Source: Shewanella sp. Arc9-LZ (GTDB taxonomy: Bacteria > Pseudomonadota > Gammaproteobacteria > Enterobacterales > Shewanellaceae). From it: a stretch of DNA of 64,000 nucleotides. Shown here piece by piece: positions 36,097 to 46,001 of the stretch. The position numbers and the translations under genes were made by a program. Under the pieces are notes generated by a model. The model did no database searches. It had not been told where the DNA came from and worked only from the letters and a program-made list of their open reading frames with translations. The stretch is taken from contig NZ_CP048031.1 of NCBI RefSeq assembly GCF_010092445.1, positions 3,410,001 to 3,474,000 on the forward strand, given 5' to 3'. How positions within the stretch are numbered: the first letter of the stretch is position 1; every line of letters starts with the position of its first letter.

Positions 36097-37392
36097 CTAT
36101 TGTCGAACTAACAAGTGCGCTGGAATAACAAAGCTGAAGATACTGCCTTTGCCATACTCACTTATCACCTTAAGCTCACTGTGATGATGGTTTAAAGCAT
36201 GTTTTACAATCGCTAGCCCCAAACCACTGCCGCCAGTTTTACTTGAACGGGCATTATCTACTCGATAAAAGCGTTCAGTTAAGCGGTTAATATGTTGTGG
36301 AGCGATACCCACTCCGGTATCGGTCACCGAAAACAACGCTCCGGTTGCAACACTTTTCCAATTAACCGAAATCGTTCCACCAGGAGTGGTGTAACGTATT
36401 GCATTTGAAATCAAGTTGGAACAAGCACTGCGTAATTGCAATTCATTACCATGGGTATTCAAACCGGGTTCGCAATTAAACACTAATGTATAGTCGGTGC
36501 CAGCAAGAGCTTTGGCTTCTTCTTTAAGAATTTCCATCATCAATGACATATTGACCGTTTGCGATAAATCAATATCAACCGCGTCTTCAATGCGCGACAG
36601 TGCCAACAATTGCTCAACCATCGACTGCATCCGAGTCGTCTGTTGCTGCATCAATGATAGTGGTTTGTGATTAGGAGAGTCTGCATCTTCCATGGTTTGC
36701 ATAATTTCTAAATACCCCTGTAATACTGTCAATGGGGTCTTAAGTTCATGGGAAACGTTGGCGACAAAATCTTTGCGCATACCCTCTAACTGATGAATTC
36801 GGGTGACATCTCGAGCGATTAACAGCAATTGTCGATCACCATAGCTCATTACTCGAATTTCAAGTAAACGCTTATCGGACACGGGAGAAGGGATTTCTAA
36901 TGGTTCTTTGTATTGTGCTTTCTTTATATAAGTCGAAAAATCAGGATGGCGAATAAGGTTATCAATTCTCTGACCATTATCCTGAGGCCAAACAAAGCCT
37001 AAGATTAACTGAGCGAGCTTGTTACACCATAAAATATTATGTTCGGCATCAAGCACTACAGCCGCATCAGGCAAGGCCTCAGCGCCTTGACGAAAACGGG
37101 CTAACAACGTAGCTAACTGACCCACTCTTCGTCGATTCTTGCCCTGCAGGCGATATATTCCATTGAACACGCCCTCCCAACTTCCCCGCCCTTGTGGAGG
37201 CGTAAGCTTTTTATCTTTCCATAACCAGAAGTTTAAACGAGTAATTTGACGATAATGCCACACAAGTAATGCAATCGAGCCTAATAGCATAACGATAACA
37301 ACTTGATTGAATAAAGCGCCGATAAGCATGAATAAAACAAGCAATATAGCTAACCGGAAAAATAAACGATATCCAGAGTACGAGATAAACAT
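36097..37392 (-). CDS. phoR: Phosphate regulon sensor histidine kinase
   Basis: A 431-aa membrane kinase. Two close N-terminal membrane helices (about residues 10-48), a PAS domain (about 105-200), HisKA with FVANVSHELKTPL (phospho-His215), and HATPase with NLISNAIRYT, DTGVGIAP and GGSGLGLAIVKHAL. There is no periplasmic sensor domain, as usual for PhoR. It is 176 bases downstream of phoB, with a possible attenuator between them. Confidence 0.93.
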   Translation of the reverse strand: MFISYSGYRLFFRLAILLVLFMLIGALFNQVVIVMLLGSIALLVWHYRQITRLNFWLWKDKKLTPPQGRGSWEGVFNGIYRLQGKNRRRVGQLATLLARFRQGAEALPDAAVVLDAEHNILWCNKLAQLILGFVWPQDNGQRIDNLIRHPDFSTYIKKAQYKEPLEIPSPVSDKRLLEIRVMSYGDRQLLLIARDVTRIHQLEGMRKDFVANVSHELKTPLTVLQGYLEIMQTMEDADSPNHKPLSLMQQQTTRMQSMVEQLLALSRIEDAVDIDLSQTVNMSLMMEILKEEAKALAGTDYTLVFNCEPGLNTHGNELQLRSACSNLISNAIRYTTPGGTISVNWKSVATGALFSVTDTGVGIAPQHINRLTERFYRVDNARSSKTGGSGLGLAIVKHALNHHHSELKVISEYGKGSIFSFVIPAHLLVRQ

Positions 37393-37515
37393 AGGCTACC
37401 TAAATACGAAAGTAACGCCGCCAACACATTCAGTGCCGTTACTGATTATTAGGGCTAACGAGGAACCACAAGATAGCCTAAATCGACTATTATGGCTAGA
37501 CAGCGAAAAAAACAG

Positions 37516-37553
37516 TTTTTAAAAAGCTCTGCCTAGCATGGCAGAACTTTTCG
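37516..37553 (-). terminator. Possible attenuator between phoB and phoR
   Basis: On the minus strand GTTCTGCC and GGCAGAGC pair around a 6-base loop, followed by TTTTTAAAAA. In this place it could reduce phoR relative to phoB expression. Confidence 0.6.
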
Positions 37554-37568
37554 AGCCGCCAATACGAA

Positions 37569-38258
37569 TTACATTCTGGTTGAAAATCGATAACCAGCAC
37601 CACGAACAGTTTGGATCAATTTATCATGTCCACCCTCTTCTACGGCTTTTCGTAAACGTCTGATGTGCACATCGACAGTTCGATCTTCAACATACACATT
37701 GGTGCCCCAAACGTTATCGAGTAACTGCTCTCGACTGTAGACTCGCTCAGGATGGGTCATAAAGAAATGCAATAAGCGAAACTCTGTCGGTCCCATATCG
37801 AGCACGGCGTCACCAACGGTCACTCTATGACTCACAGGGTCGAGTTGTAATCCTTGCACATCAATAGTTTCTTCTAGGCGCGTTGGTGCGCTTCTGCGCA
37901 AAACGGCTTTAATTCGTGCGACGAGCTCTTTAGGTGAAAAAGGTTTAGTTATATAGTCATCAGCGCCCACTTCAAGGCCTTTGACTTTATCTTCCTCTTC
38001 TCCACGAGCTGTCAGCATAATAATCGGGATCTGACGCGTAAATTCATCTTGCTTTAAACGTTTAGCTAATTGGATGCCACTACCACCAGGGAACATCCAA
38101 TCCAATAAAATTAAGTCAGGGTATGGCTCTTTAAGCAACTCAATTGCTGAATCAAAATCTTCAGCTGCAGCTGTCGTAAAACCATGTTGATCCATCACAA
38201 ATGTCAGCATCTCACGGATTGCTGATTCATCTTCTACTATTAATATCCTAGCTGTCAT
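37569..38258 (-). CDS. phoB: Phosphate regulon response regulator
   Basis: A 229-aa OmpR-family response regulator. REC domain with acidic pocket VEDE and phospho-acceptor Asp53 in [10 protein letters not shown]; winged-helix domain (about 130-227) ending in [18 protein letters not shown] and [10 protein letters not shown]. It activates phosphate-starvation genes by binding Pho boxes. Upstream it has its own candidate Pho box. Confidence 0.95.
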   Translation of the reverse strand: MTARILIVEDESAIREMLTFVMDQHGFTTAAAEDFDSAIELLKEPYPDLILLDWMFPGGSGIQLAKRLKQDEFTRQIPIIMLTARGEEEDKVKGLEVGADDYITKPFSPKELVARIKAVLRRSAPTRLEETIDVQGLQLDPVSHRVTVGDAVLDMGPTEFRLLHFFMTHPERVYSREQLLDNVWGTNVYVEDRTVDVHIRRLRKAVEEGGHDKLIQTVRGAGYRFSTRM

Positions 38259-38295
38259 ATTGGGTTTCTACGTTAATTTGCCACGAGACTATTAT

Positions 38296-38313
38296 TGGAC
38301 ACTTTTGTTACAG
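38296..38313 (-). promoter_or_regulatory. Candidate Pho box upstream of phoB
   Basis: CTGTAACAAAAGTGTCCA on the minus strand matches 13 of 18 positions of the Pho box, 37 bases before the phoB start codon. Position fits autoregulation, but the match is moderate. Confidence 0.5.
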
Positions 38314-38392
38314 ATTTATGATCTAACAGCTGATTCTGGCATTAAATACGCCTTTCTGTCATAAAAAATTCATTGCTGTTAATGCCATGTAA

Positions 38393-38418
38393 CAAAAAAA
38401 GGGCCTAAGCCCTTTTTA
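38393..38418. terminator. Terminator after porin gene
   Basis: AAAAAAAGGGCCT and AAGCCCTTTTT form a stem between phoB and the end of the porin gene; T run in the minus direction. Confidence 0.82.
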
Positions 38419-38454
38419 ATTGATTGAAGATTTAACCATCACATGATGACTGGT

Positions 38455-39399
38455 TTAGAACTTATGTTCGATACCAATACCAACATAGCTATCATCTTGG
38501 TCATTTGAATCAAACGAGTTGGCTGTGTAGAAAGCAAATAGTTTAGTTGGTTTACCTAGCTTGTAGTCAGCACCTACAGACCATGAATCGCCTTTGTTTT
38601 CCATGTCGACATACTGAGCTTTTAGTGTCACATCATTGATGTCATAAGCTGTACTTAATAAGAAACCGTTATCTGTTACACCGCTATCTATTGCTTCTTG
38701 TTGCTGGTACATACCACCAATAACTAAACCAGCAACTTTACCTTGAACCGTTGCACGTGCAGTGTCATAACCTTTTACTTTTGAATCATAAGCAATCGCT
38801 GCATATATTGGTGTACTTTTAAGACCTGCATCACCGTACATTACAGCCATGCTCACACCATCTTCACCAGTTGTATTGTCACCAACAACTTGGTCTGAAT
38901 CGCCAGATGCAACATACGTGACACCCGCTTGAAAATCACCAAACATAGGTGTGTAGTATGTCGCAGTTTGCGCCATACGGTTTTCACCTTTGAACATGTT
39001 TTTTACGTCACCAGATAAATCGTTAAACTGGTCAACTTTACCTTGAGATACTTTAAGGATAGTGTCGTTACGACCTACAGAAACGGCACCAAAGTTACCT
39101 TTTAAACCAACAAATTGGTTACGAGCTAAAAAGTTTTCTTTGTCATCATCACCGGTATTAACTTCGTATTCGATGGTGTAGAAAGCTTCTAATGATTTGC
39201 TTAACTCAAACTCACCGGTTACACCAAAACGTGATGCATTACTTTGAATAGTTGTTTCAGTTTCATCATTAACATCATTAGACTGTGCTGTAACATTTAA
39301 TTTCCCATAAACTTGTAAAGGATCTGCCGCATAAGCACTTGATACTAAAGAGGCTGCCATTGCAGAGGCTAATAGAGTTTTACAAAAAACATTCATCAT
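38455..39399 (-). CDS. Outer-membrane porin (Gram-negative porin family)
   Basis: About 314 aa, signal peptide ending SSAYA, then a 16-strand-type porin: it begins DPLQVYGKLNVTAQS and ends YVGIGIEHKF with a terminal Phe, the usual outer-membrane sorting signal. The start is the first of two adjacent ATGs (39399, or 39396), following AAAGGA. Placed beside phoB-phoR, it may serve phosphate uptake, but no good Pho box is seen in its upstream region. Confidence 0.9.
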   Translation of the reverse strand: MMNVFCKTLLASAMAASLVSSAYAADPLQVYGKLNVTAQSNDVNDETETTIQSNASRFGVTGEFELSKSLEAFYTIEYEVNTGDDDKENFLARNQFVGLKGNFGAVSVGRNDTILKVSQGKVDQFNDLSGDVKNMFKGENRMAQTATYYTPMFGDFQAGVTYVASGDSDQVVGDNTTGEDGVSMAVMYGDAGLKSTPIYAAIAYDSKVKGYDTARATVQGKVAGLVIGGMYQQQEAIDSGVTDNGFLLSTAYDINDVTLKAQYVDMENKGDSWSVGADYKLGKPTKLFAFYTANSFDSNDQDDSYVGIGIEHKF

Positions 39400-39724
39400 T
39401 TCATCCTTTCGACGCATATTTCGTCATGGTTATTCTGGGTTAGTTGTATCGGAACGAGCAGAATTTTGCCTTGCGAATGTTTCAGAAATATTGCAATGCT
39501 TGATTAAAAATGAATATTTGCCATACCGAACTAGATTATTGCGCAGTAGATCTAGCTACAGCGGTGGTTTCAAGGAGGTTTGGGGGAATGTGACAATTTG
39601 ATGAATTCTGACCCTAGCGACGACAGCGGTGGTATTATTAGTGTTTTTTTGTAGGTTTACCGCTTTGCATCTATCCCGTAAACTGCAGTAACTTATTTTT
39701 CCTGTTAATTAATGAGAGCCTTCT
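39400..39724. other. Divergent intergenic region, porin / rdgC
   Basis: 325 bases with promoters for both genes. It contains GACAGCGGTGG/ACAGCGGTGG direct copies near 39555 and 39625. No gene or strong Pho box found. Confidence 0.5.
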
Positions 39725-40636
39725 ATGTGGTTTAAAAATCTCACCCTGTACCGTTTCAACAAACCTTTTACGACAGATACCGAAACATTAGAAAATGCCT
39801 TAGCTGATTTCACTTTCTCTCCTTGTTCAAGCCAAGACATAAGCAAGTTTGGTTTTTCTAATGCCCTAGGCAAAAAAGGCCAGGCATTAGTCCATAGTGC
39901 CGAAAATCGCTATCTAATTTGCGTCACGAAAGAAGAAAAAATTCTCCCAGGCCAAGTAATCAAAGAAGCCTTAGATGAAAAAGTGGCAGAGATTGAAGAG
40001 TTAGAGAATCGGAAAGTCACTAAAAAAGAAAAAGACACCATTAAAGACGAAATCACCACAACATTATTGCCTCGTGCATTTTCTCGACGTAGCCAAACTC
40101 ATGCACTCATCATGCCTGAGCTAGAAATGATTTTAGTTGATAGTTCTAGTGCGACTAAAGCGGAAGAGTTGTTGGCACTGCTTCGTAAAGCGATAGGTAG
40201 CTTACCGGTTATCCCGCTAAGTTATGCCACACCAATCGAATCAACGTTAACGCAATGGTTGCAAGCGGGTGAAGCACCGGCGCCATTTGAAATGCAAGAT
40301 GAAGCCGAGCTTAAGTCAGACTCTGATGAAGGCGGTATCGTTCGCTTTAAACAACAAGTGCTTCAAGAAGATGAAGTGCTTGCCCATATTGCGACAGGTA
40401 AGCAAGTGCACAAATTGGCATTGCATTTTGGTCAGTCGATTGCTTTTTTAATGCAGTCTGATGCCAGTATTAAACGACTTAAGTTTTCTGAAGAGTTTAG
40501 AGCAGGTAGTGATGACGTTGGTACCGAAGATCCATTAGCACGTTTAGACGCTGACTTTGCCTTGATGGGCAGTGAATTAGTGGCTTTCGTCAACGCGGTA
40601 AATCAAGCATTTGGTCCTTTAGAGCAAAGCGTTTAA
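39725..40636 (+). CDS. rdgC: Recombination-associated protein RdgC
   Basis: A 303-aa protein of the RdgC family: [15 protein letters not shown] at the start, [18 protein letters not shown], and [24 protein letters not shown]. RdgC forms a ring dimer on DNA and limits RecA activity. Length is as in E. coli. The gene precedes a GST-like gene by 17 bases. Confidence 0.95.
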   Translation: MWFKNLTLYRFNKPFTTDTETLENALADFTFSPCSSQDISKFGFSNALGKKGQALVHSAENRYLICVTKEEKILPGQVIKEALDEKVAEIEELENRKVTKKEKDTIKDEITTTLLPRAFSRRSQTHALIMPELEMILVDSSSATKAEELLALLRKAIGSLPVIPLSYATPIESTLTQWLQAGEAPAPFEMQDEAELKSDSDEGGIVRFKQQVLQEDEVLAHIATGKQVHKLALHFGQSIAFLMQSDASIKRLKFSEEFRAGSDDVGTEDPLARLDADFALMGSELVAFVNAVNQAFGPLEQSV

Positions 40637-40653
40637 TACCATAAGGGTATCCC

Positions 40654-41211
40654 ATGAAACTTTACGGTAGCTTTACGTCTCCCTTTGTTCGGCATTGCCG
40701 AATAGCCTTATTGGAATCAACATTAGATTATCAATTTATTGAAACAGATCAGGCTAGCAGCGCAACGCTATCCCCTACAAAACGGGTTCCTTTTTTACAC
40801 GATGGAGAGTTATCGTTAACGGATTCAAGCGCTATCTTGCGCTACATCCGTCATAAGTCATCAAAAACGTACCTTGATACCGTGGTAGAACTTGATCAGT
40901 TTTGCATGATCAACACTGCTCTAGACAGTTCAATTAACTTGTTTTTCTTGTCTCGTGATGGCGTTGATATTGAACGTTTTGATTACACAATCAGACAAGC
41001 ACAACGCATTAACGCAACACTAGCTGAATTTGAAAAATTCGAACTACCGCTATACGGACCGTTTAATGATGTGCAATTGCGTTTAGGTTGTTATTTAAGT
41101 TGGGCGGTTTTCCGCCAACGGATTGATATCGAAGATTATCCAAAACTGAAAATATTTTTAGCCACAATAGAAAAAGAGCCATTTTTTATCGAAACAGCTC
41201 CTCCGGCGTAA
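40654..41211 (+). CDS. Glutathione S-transferase-like protein
   Basis: A 185-aa protein with a thioredoxin-like N-terminal half (MKLYGSFTSPFVRHCRIALLE, then KRVPFLHDGELSLTDSSAILRYI) and a short helical C-terminal half. It lies 17 bases after rdgC and is probably co-transcribed. Substrate unknown. Confidence 0.88.
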   Translation: MKLYGSFTSPFVRHCRIALLESTLDYQFIETDQASSATLSPTKRVPFLHDGELSLTDSSAILRYIRHKSSKTYLDTVVELDQFCMINTALDSSINLFFLSRDGVDIERFDYTIRQAQRINATLAEFEKFELPLYGPFNDVQLRLGCYLSWAVFRQRIDIEDYPKLKIFLATIEKEPFFIETAPPA

Positions 41212-41219
41212 CCATCATA

Positions 41220-41251
41220 CAAAAATGCCCTGTTCTCAGGGCATTTTATTT
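41220..41251 (+). terminator. Terminator after GST-like gene
   Basis: AAAATGCCCTG and CAGGGCATTTT form a perfect stem with a 4-base loop. Confidence 0.87.
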
Positions 41252-41379
41252 ATCATAACGGCTCGCATCTCAATACTGAATGACATATTCAACCAAGCCA
41301 CTTCAACATGCTCGTTTCAAAGCCCCGTAGGATAACTGAACAAGGCAGTGATTGAAGAGAATTAATATCACTATTCTTA

Positions 41380-41545
41380 GAGCGCTGCGCGGCTAGGACG
41401 CTACGCGGCTAGATTCTATAAAAGCAGACAGCACAGCGAAGCTGTCACAACCGCTTGAGGTAGCAAGCGGTGACGAGCGAAAGGGCGATAACAAGCCGCG
41501 AGACCGCTTTATCCGTGAGCGCAGCGTTCGCTTGTTATCGTTTCT
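41380..41545. repeat. Cluster of palindromes and short direct repeats
   Basis: In order: two direct GCGGCTAG copies 16 bases apart (41389, 41405); ACAGC/GCTGT (41433-41445); ACCGCTT/AAGCGGT (41450-41471); CGATAACAAGC/GCTTGTTATCG (41486-41540). All arms are perfect. The stretch is more GC-rich than its flanks and has no open frame. It resembles a REP/BIME-type extragenic element. Confidence 0.7.
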
Positions 41546-41613
41546 GAAGCGTCACTTCTCCACATGCTGGATCCTGCATTTCAAGGTCGTTTGGGTATAT
41601 GCAAATCAACATT

Positions 41614-43440
41614 TTAGTCAGTAGTATTAATCCACTCACCCTTGTCATCAAACGGCCATTCAACCCCCAACCATGCTTTATAAAACGCTTTCTGCGCATC
41701 AGTTACCTTATCTACGGATGCAATTGATAAGTCACCTTTGGGTTGTTCAGTCAGGAGTAAACTCACTTCTTTTAACCGCTCATCCCTGAATATGCTTAGT
41801 TTAATCGTATCACCAACATTAAAATCATTAAGACGTTTAGTTAAACCATCCGCGGTAACCTTTAAACCATTAACAGCAACAATTTCATCTCCGGCAGCAA
41901 CACCAGCATTCCAAGCTGGGCCATTTTTTAGCACACTCGCAATAATTAAATCGTTATATAAGCCAGACAACATCATTCCGGCATCGACTTCTGTTTTAGG
42001 AGATGGACCATAAGTCGTGATCAAACCAGCATGTGCCAACAAGTCATCAAAAGATAAACTAAACGGTTGGTTTACATATTCAGCCCACCACGACTGGTAA
42101 TCTTTACCAGAAAGATTTTTTAAAATAGATTGCACGTCCGCGACGTTATAACTTAATGGAATTTTATATTGTTGATAAAGCGCTTTATGGACATCTCTAT
42201 ATGAATGAGCAAGTTGCGTATCGCTTAGCAAACTAAAATCAAGTGCCATTGAAGCCAAGTAACCTTCAGAGTAAATATTCACACTGTGATTAACCGCATA
42301 ATCGCCCCAAGTGCTACTCCACTGGCCTAAACTGGCTTCTGCGACAGATTGGACTTCACGACCTGGGTTATGTTGATTAAGCACAATACGTTGACTTAAA
42401 TCGTCGAAAAACTCTTTGGCGGTTATCACTCCAGCGCGTAACAATAACTGATTTTGGAAATAACTGGTGGAGCCTTCAGCCATCCACAGTAAATCGGTCA
42501 TATTTTCCGACTGGTAATCATACGGAACCAGCCCTTGAGGTCGGTAAGCTTTAACATTCCACGTATGAATAAACTCGTGCGAGGCGGTACTGATAAAGCG
42601 TAAATAATCTTCGCGTTCACGAAAATTAAATCGTGGTAATTGGATAATAGTAGAATTGAGATGCTCTGTTGCACCACGAGCACCGCTGGTTGCATGCACC
42701 ATGTACACATATCGTTTAAATGGATAATCAGGCCAAATAGCCGATGCCTGACCACTGATTTTGGTGAGATCTGCTACAATTTTTTGAGTATCGTAATTAC
42801 CTTCGCCCCAAAATACCACGTCGTAATCACGACCGTCAGCCTCAAAGCTGACATGTTGGTTTATGCCTGTTTCTATTGGCGAATCAACTAACACATCATA
42901 ATTGGCCGCTTTAAATGAATGTGATGTGCTGCCTTTATCCATGCCAGAGTAACTTTTCCAACCTTCAGGAACTTCCATGTTGACCGTAACGGGTTGCTGA
43001 CGAAATGCAGGGCTATACATAAATACACCACTGGCATCTAAAAAAGCATGGCTACTATCAATGTGACGTAAACGATCACCAAGCTCATTGGCATGTAATT
43101 GATATGTCACCTTCACCGATGTAGGTTTGGTTAAGGCGATTTGCCATTCGCCACTGGCAGTGCGTTTCCAAGGTAATGATTGTCCTTTACTGTCGGTCGC
43201 ATTAAACAACCTTACGCCATCTGCAACGGGTAATACTTGATAACGACCTGTTCGCCATACCGGTAAATTGACCGTTAATACATCCGAATTGGTTTGAGGG
43301 AATGACACACTCACTTGGGCTAAATGGTGTGTGGGTTGGTTAATATCGATATGGTAATCGACATCTGCAAGTGCAGGCATTGCCCAACTCATCGAAAAAA
43401 TAGCACTGCTGGTTAAAATTGCAAGAGAAGTAGGTTTCAC
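41614..43440 (-). CDS. M61 family peptidase with PDZ domain
   Basis: About 608 aa. A GTG start at 43440 is chosen because AAGGAA lies 6 bases before it and a signal peptide (VKPTSLAILTSSAIFSMSWAMPALA) begins there; longer readings have no ribosome-binding site. Then an M61 N-terminal beta domain, the metal site TASHEFIHTWNVKAYRP (HExxH), and a PDZ domain near the end (GPAWNAGVAAGDEIVAVNGL). Glycyl aminopeptidase-like, periplasmic. Confidence 0.9.
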   Translation of the reverse strand: MKPTSLAILTSSAIFSMSWAMPALADVDYHIDINQPTHHLAQVSVSFPQTNSDVLTVNLPVWRTGRYQVLPVADGVRLFNATDSKGQSLPWKRTASGEWQIALTKPTSVKVTYQLHANELGDRLRHIDSSHAFLDASGVFMYSPAFRQQPVTVNMEVPEGWKSYSGMDKGSTSHSFKAANYDVLVDSPIETGINQHVSFEADGRDYDVVFWGEGNYDTQKIVADLTKISGQASAIWPDYPFKRYVYMVHATSGARGATEHLNSTIIQLPRFNFREREDYLRFISTASHEFIHTWNVKAYRPQGLVPYDYQSENMTDLLWMAEGSTSYFQNQLLLRAGVITAKEFFDDLSQRIVLNQHNPGREVQSVAEASLGQWSSTWGDYAVNHSVNIYSEGYLASMALDFSLLSDTQLAHSYRDVHKALYQQYKIPLSYNVADVQSILKNLSGKDYQSWWAEYVNQPFSLSFDDLLAHAGLITTYGPSPKTEVDAGMMLSGLYNDLIIASVLKNGPAWNAGVAAGDEIVAVNGLKVTADGLTKRLNDFNVGDTIKLSIFRDERLKEVSLLLTEQPKGDLSIASVDKVTDAQKAFYKAWLGVEWPFDDKGEWINTTD

Positions 43441-43642
43441 TCTAGGTTCCTTCTGGTATGATTCTATTGTTTTTATTTTAAATTCCGAACAATTATAACG
43501 ATCTAGACTCATTAACACAGTGGCAATTTGCAATTTAGTGGAAAACACCCGGTGAGAACATCTGACCCAGGTAAATTTATTTATTCATTCCACGTAAAAA
43601 TGAAGTCAACGTTAACTAACACTATAAAAGGTATCTCTTACT

Positions 43643-45799
43643 ATGCTGCGATGTTTTCCTCTGGTCATATTATGTTCGATACTATTAAGTTCAGTGGTTT
43701 CAGCAAGGGATATTGAGCAGCAAGAAATATTTTTCAAAGAAAATCCTCAAAAGCTGTATACAAAACTAATGAAGGCCACAGAGTTTCCTTTACAATTTTC
43801 AAATAAGGAGGAATTTGAGCAAGCCGCAAATGAATTAAGTTACCCACCCAATGAACTTCATCGCGATTTAGAGCTGCTGGCTCGACTGAATTTAGAAGCA
43901 AAGCTTACATCACCTACTAAGTATAAAGACGCTAAATTGCTCATAACACAATTAGACGCCATTGCATCAACCACACTTGAGCAAGCCGTCGTCATCATGC
44001 TTAAAGCGCGAATTAAAGGCCGTCAAAACCAAGAATATAACCAGGTGATTGTTGAATCAAATAATGCGTTGAATATGGTTAATACAGATGTCAGTTTAGA
44101 AAGTACGCTATTTAAATCAACACTTCATGAACAACTCAGCATGTTACATTCATTGCTACTTCAACCTACGCCGGCATTTTCTCACTTAAATCGTTACCGC
44201 GATATCGCTTACCAATTACACAATAATTATTTTATCTCCGATGCCGAAACCCAGTTAGGTCGTTATTACAATCTTAATGGCGATCAAGCCAAGTCACTCC
44301 AGCACTACAGTGAAGCATTTCGTTTAGCCAATAGTCTGGATTACCCCGGAATTAAAGCCCATACACAACTTAATCTTGCGCGTACATACCGAGATTTAGA
44401 ACAATGGGATGATGCCCTAAAATATGCCCATAATGCTGCCGAAATACTTCAAGCGATAGGTCAAGATGTCTACCTAGCAGAGACCTTGACGGTCATCGCA
44501 ATGATTTACGCTGGCCAAGATCAATGGAATAAAACCATCGACTATTATTTAAATGTCCAGCAAGTTAATGAGCGTATGGGAAATGAAATCGCCATAGGGC
44601 TCACATACCACAACTTAGGCGAGGCTTACTTCAAATTAAATAATATCCAAGCAGCATTGAACGTAATGCAACGTGCAAATGATATATTTAGAGCTCGGAA
44701 AGTAGAACATTACTTAGTCCATAATGAACTACTATTTGCCCAAATAAATACCAGTGAAGGCATGTGGAATGAGGCTATTGATCATGCGAGCAAGGCTATT
44801 GAACTGGCTAAAAAGAAACATTTAAATGATGTGCAAACAGAAGCATTAGGCTATTTATCTACCGCATATCGCAAAACAAACAACCTCAATGCAGCACTTG
44901 CAACAGTCGATGCCATTGTTGAGCTGATCAACACATCGCAACAAAAAACCGAACAAACAAATGATTTTTCTGAACTCACTGAACAAAAATTAAAATTCGA
45001 ACTGGGTTTATTACGTAATAAACTACATCAACAAACGGCAAAGAATAAATATAGTCAATTTATCATTTTAGTATTAATTCTCGGTTTCAGTATTGCGATT
45101 ATCGTGTTGTTTTTTATCTACAGAAAATTTCAACAGCGAAATACCTTATACCTTAACGCCCAACATTTAAATACCATAGACCCGATAACGCAAGCCCAAG
45201 GTTACAGGGCGTTTATTCAACGCATCAGCACTCTTAAACACACTGAGTCTAAAACGATTGCGTTAGTGAATATCAATAAATTAAACAATATTGATATTCA
45301 ACTTGGGCTCACTGAATCTATCGCATTGATGCAAAATTTTAATAGCCTGTTCAGTAAACACCTCGACACTGAAGTGTATATAATACGTTCAGGATTGATT
45401 GCATGTTATTTCGATAAGCAATACGACGCAGAAAATATCTTACATGCTGTAATTGATTGCCTTAAACAATTACATGAGACCCAATTTACTATACCAAATT
45501 TTGCTAACATATCCGCGGTCCAACATGCCAGTATTGGTCACATTAATTTGCCACTACTGGGTAACCCAGATGCCAGCATCAGTGCTGAATTACAATTTGA
45601 AACATTGCAATACGCACTGGCTGCAGCCATGGAAATAACTGAGCAACCCGCTTATGTGTCATTGCGACCACTTAATTTCGCTCCAGCGGCTGTTTTTATG
45701 CGCCCACTTTATTTAAATCTGACTCAAGCACTTAATCGCGGCATCATTCGTGCAGAAAGTAATCGTAACACCCAAGAGATCAACTGGCCGAAAAACTAA
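43643..45799 (+). CDS. TPR membrane protein with degenerate GGDEF-like domain
   Basis: A 718-aa protein. Signal peptide (about 1-22), TPR repeats across about 190-440 (such as ETQLGRYYNLNGDQAKSLQHY and AIGLTYHNLGEAYFKLNNIQ), a membrane helix FIILVLILGFSIAIIVLFFIY (about 474-494), then a C-terminal region starting TIDPITQAQGYRAFIQRI that resembles a diguanylate cyclase domain. The GGDEF signature is replaced by RSGLIACYF, so catalysis is not expected; it may bind c-di-GMP or a partner. It lies 202 bases before an active-type cyclase. Confidence 0.75.
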   Translation: MLRCFPLVILCSILLSSVVSARDIEQQEIFFKENPQKLYTKLMKATEFPLQFSNKEEFEQAANELSYPPNELHRDLELLARLNLEAKLTSPTKYKDAKLLITQLDAIASTTLEQAVVIMLKARIKGRQNQEYNQVIVESNNALNMVNTDVSLESTLFKSTLHEQLSMLHSLLLQPTPAFSHLNRYRDIAYQLHNNYFISDAETQLGRYYNLNGDQAKSLQHYSEAFRLANSLDYPGIKAHTQLNLARTYRDLEQWDDALKYAHNAAEILQAIGQDVYLAETLTVIAMIYAGQDQWNKTIDYYLNVQQVNERMGNEIAIGLTYHNLGEAYFKLNNIQAALNVMQRANDIFRARKVEHYLVHNELLFAQINTSEGMWNEAIDHASKAIELAKKKHLNDVQTEALGYLSTAYRKTNNLNAALATVDAIVELINTSQQKTEQTNDFSELTEQKLKFELGLLRNKLHQQTAKNKYSQFIILVLILGFSIAIIVLFFIYRKFQQRNTLYLNAQHLNTIDPITQAQGYRAFIQRISTLKHTESKTIALVNINKLNNIDIQLGLTESIALMQNFNSLFSKHLDTEVYIIRSGLIACYFDKQYDAENILHAVIDCLKQLHETQFTIPNFANISAVQHASIGHINLPLLGNPDASISAELQFETLQYALAAAMEITEQPAYVSLRPLNFAPAAVFMRPLYLNLTQALNRGIIRAESNRNTQEINWPKN

Positions 45800-46001
45800 T
45801 CGATTAATAAACATGCTGTTGTGACCAGTTATGAGATTTTGTACGGTAATTGGATTTGCTGCACAACATTATTGAGATAATATTACTATAATGTTAATCG
45901 ATGATATGTTAGTTACTATAAATTCGATTTGCCGTCTAAATTAATATCCTAATCACGGCAATAGATGCCTTTAGCTGAAGAATGAAAGTAGGCACTGCAA
46001 A

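Noticed and set aside
38353..38381. Pho box on the plus strand near CTGTCATAAAAAATTCATT
   Set aside because: Only the first half matches, and the orientation points away from phoB; the minus-strand candidate at 38296 fits better.
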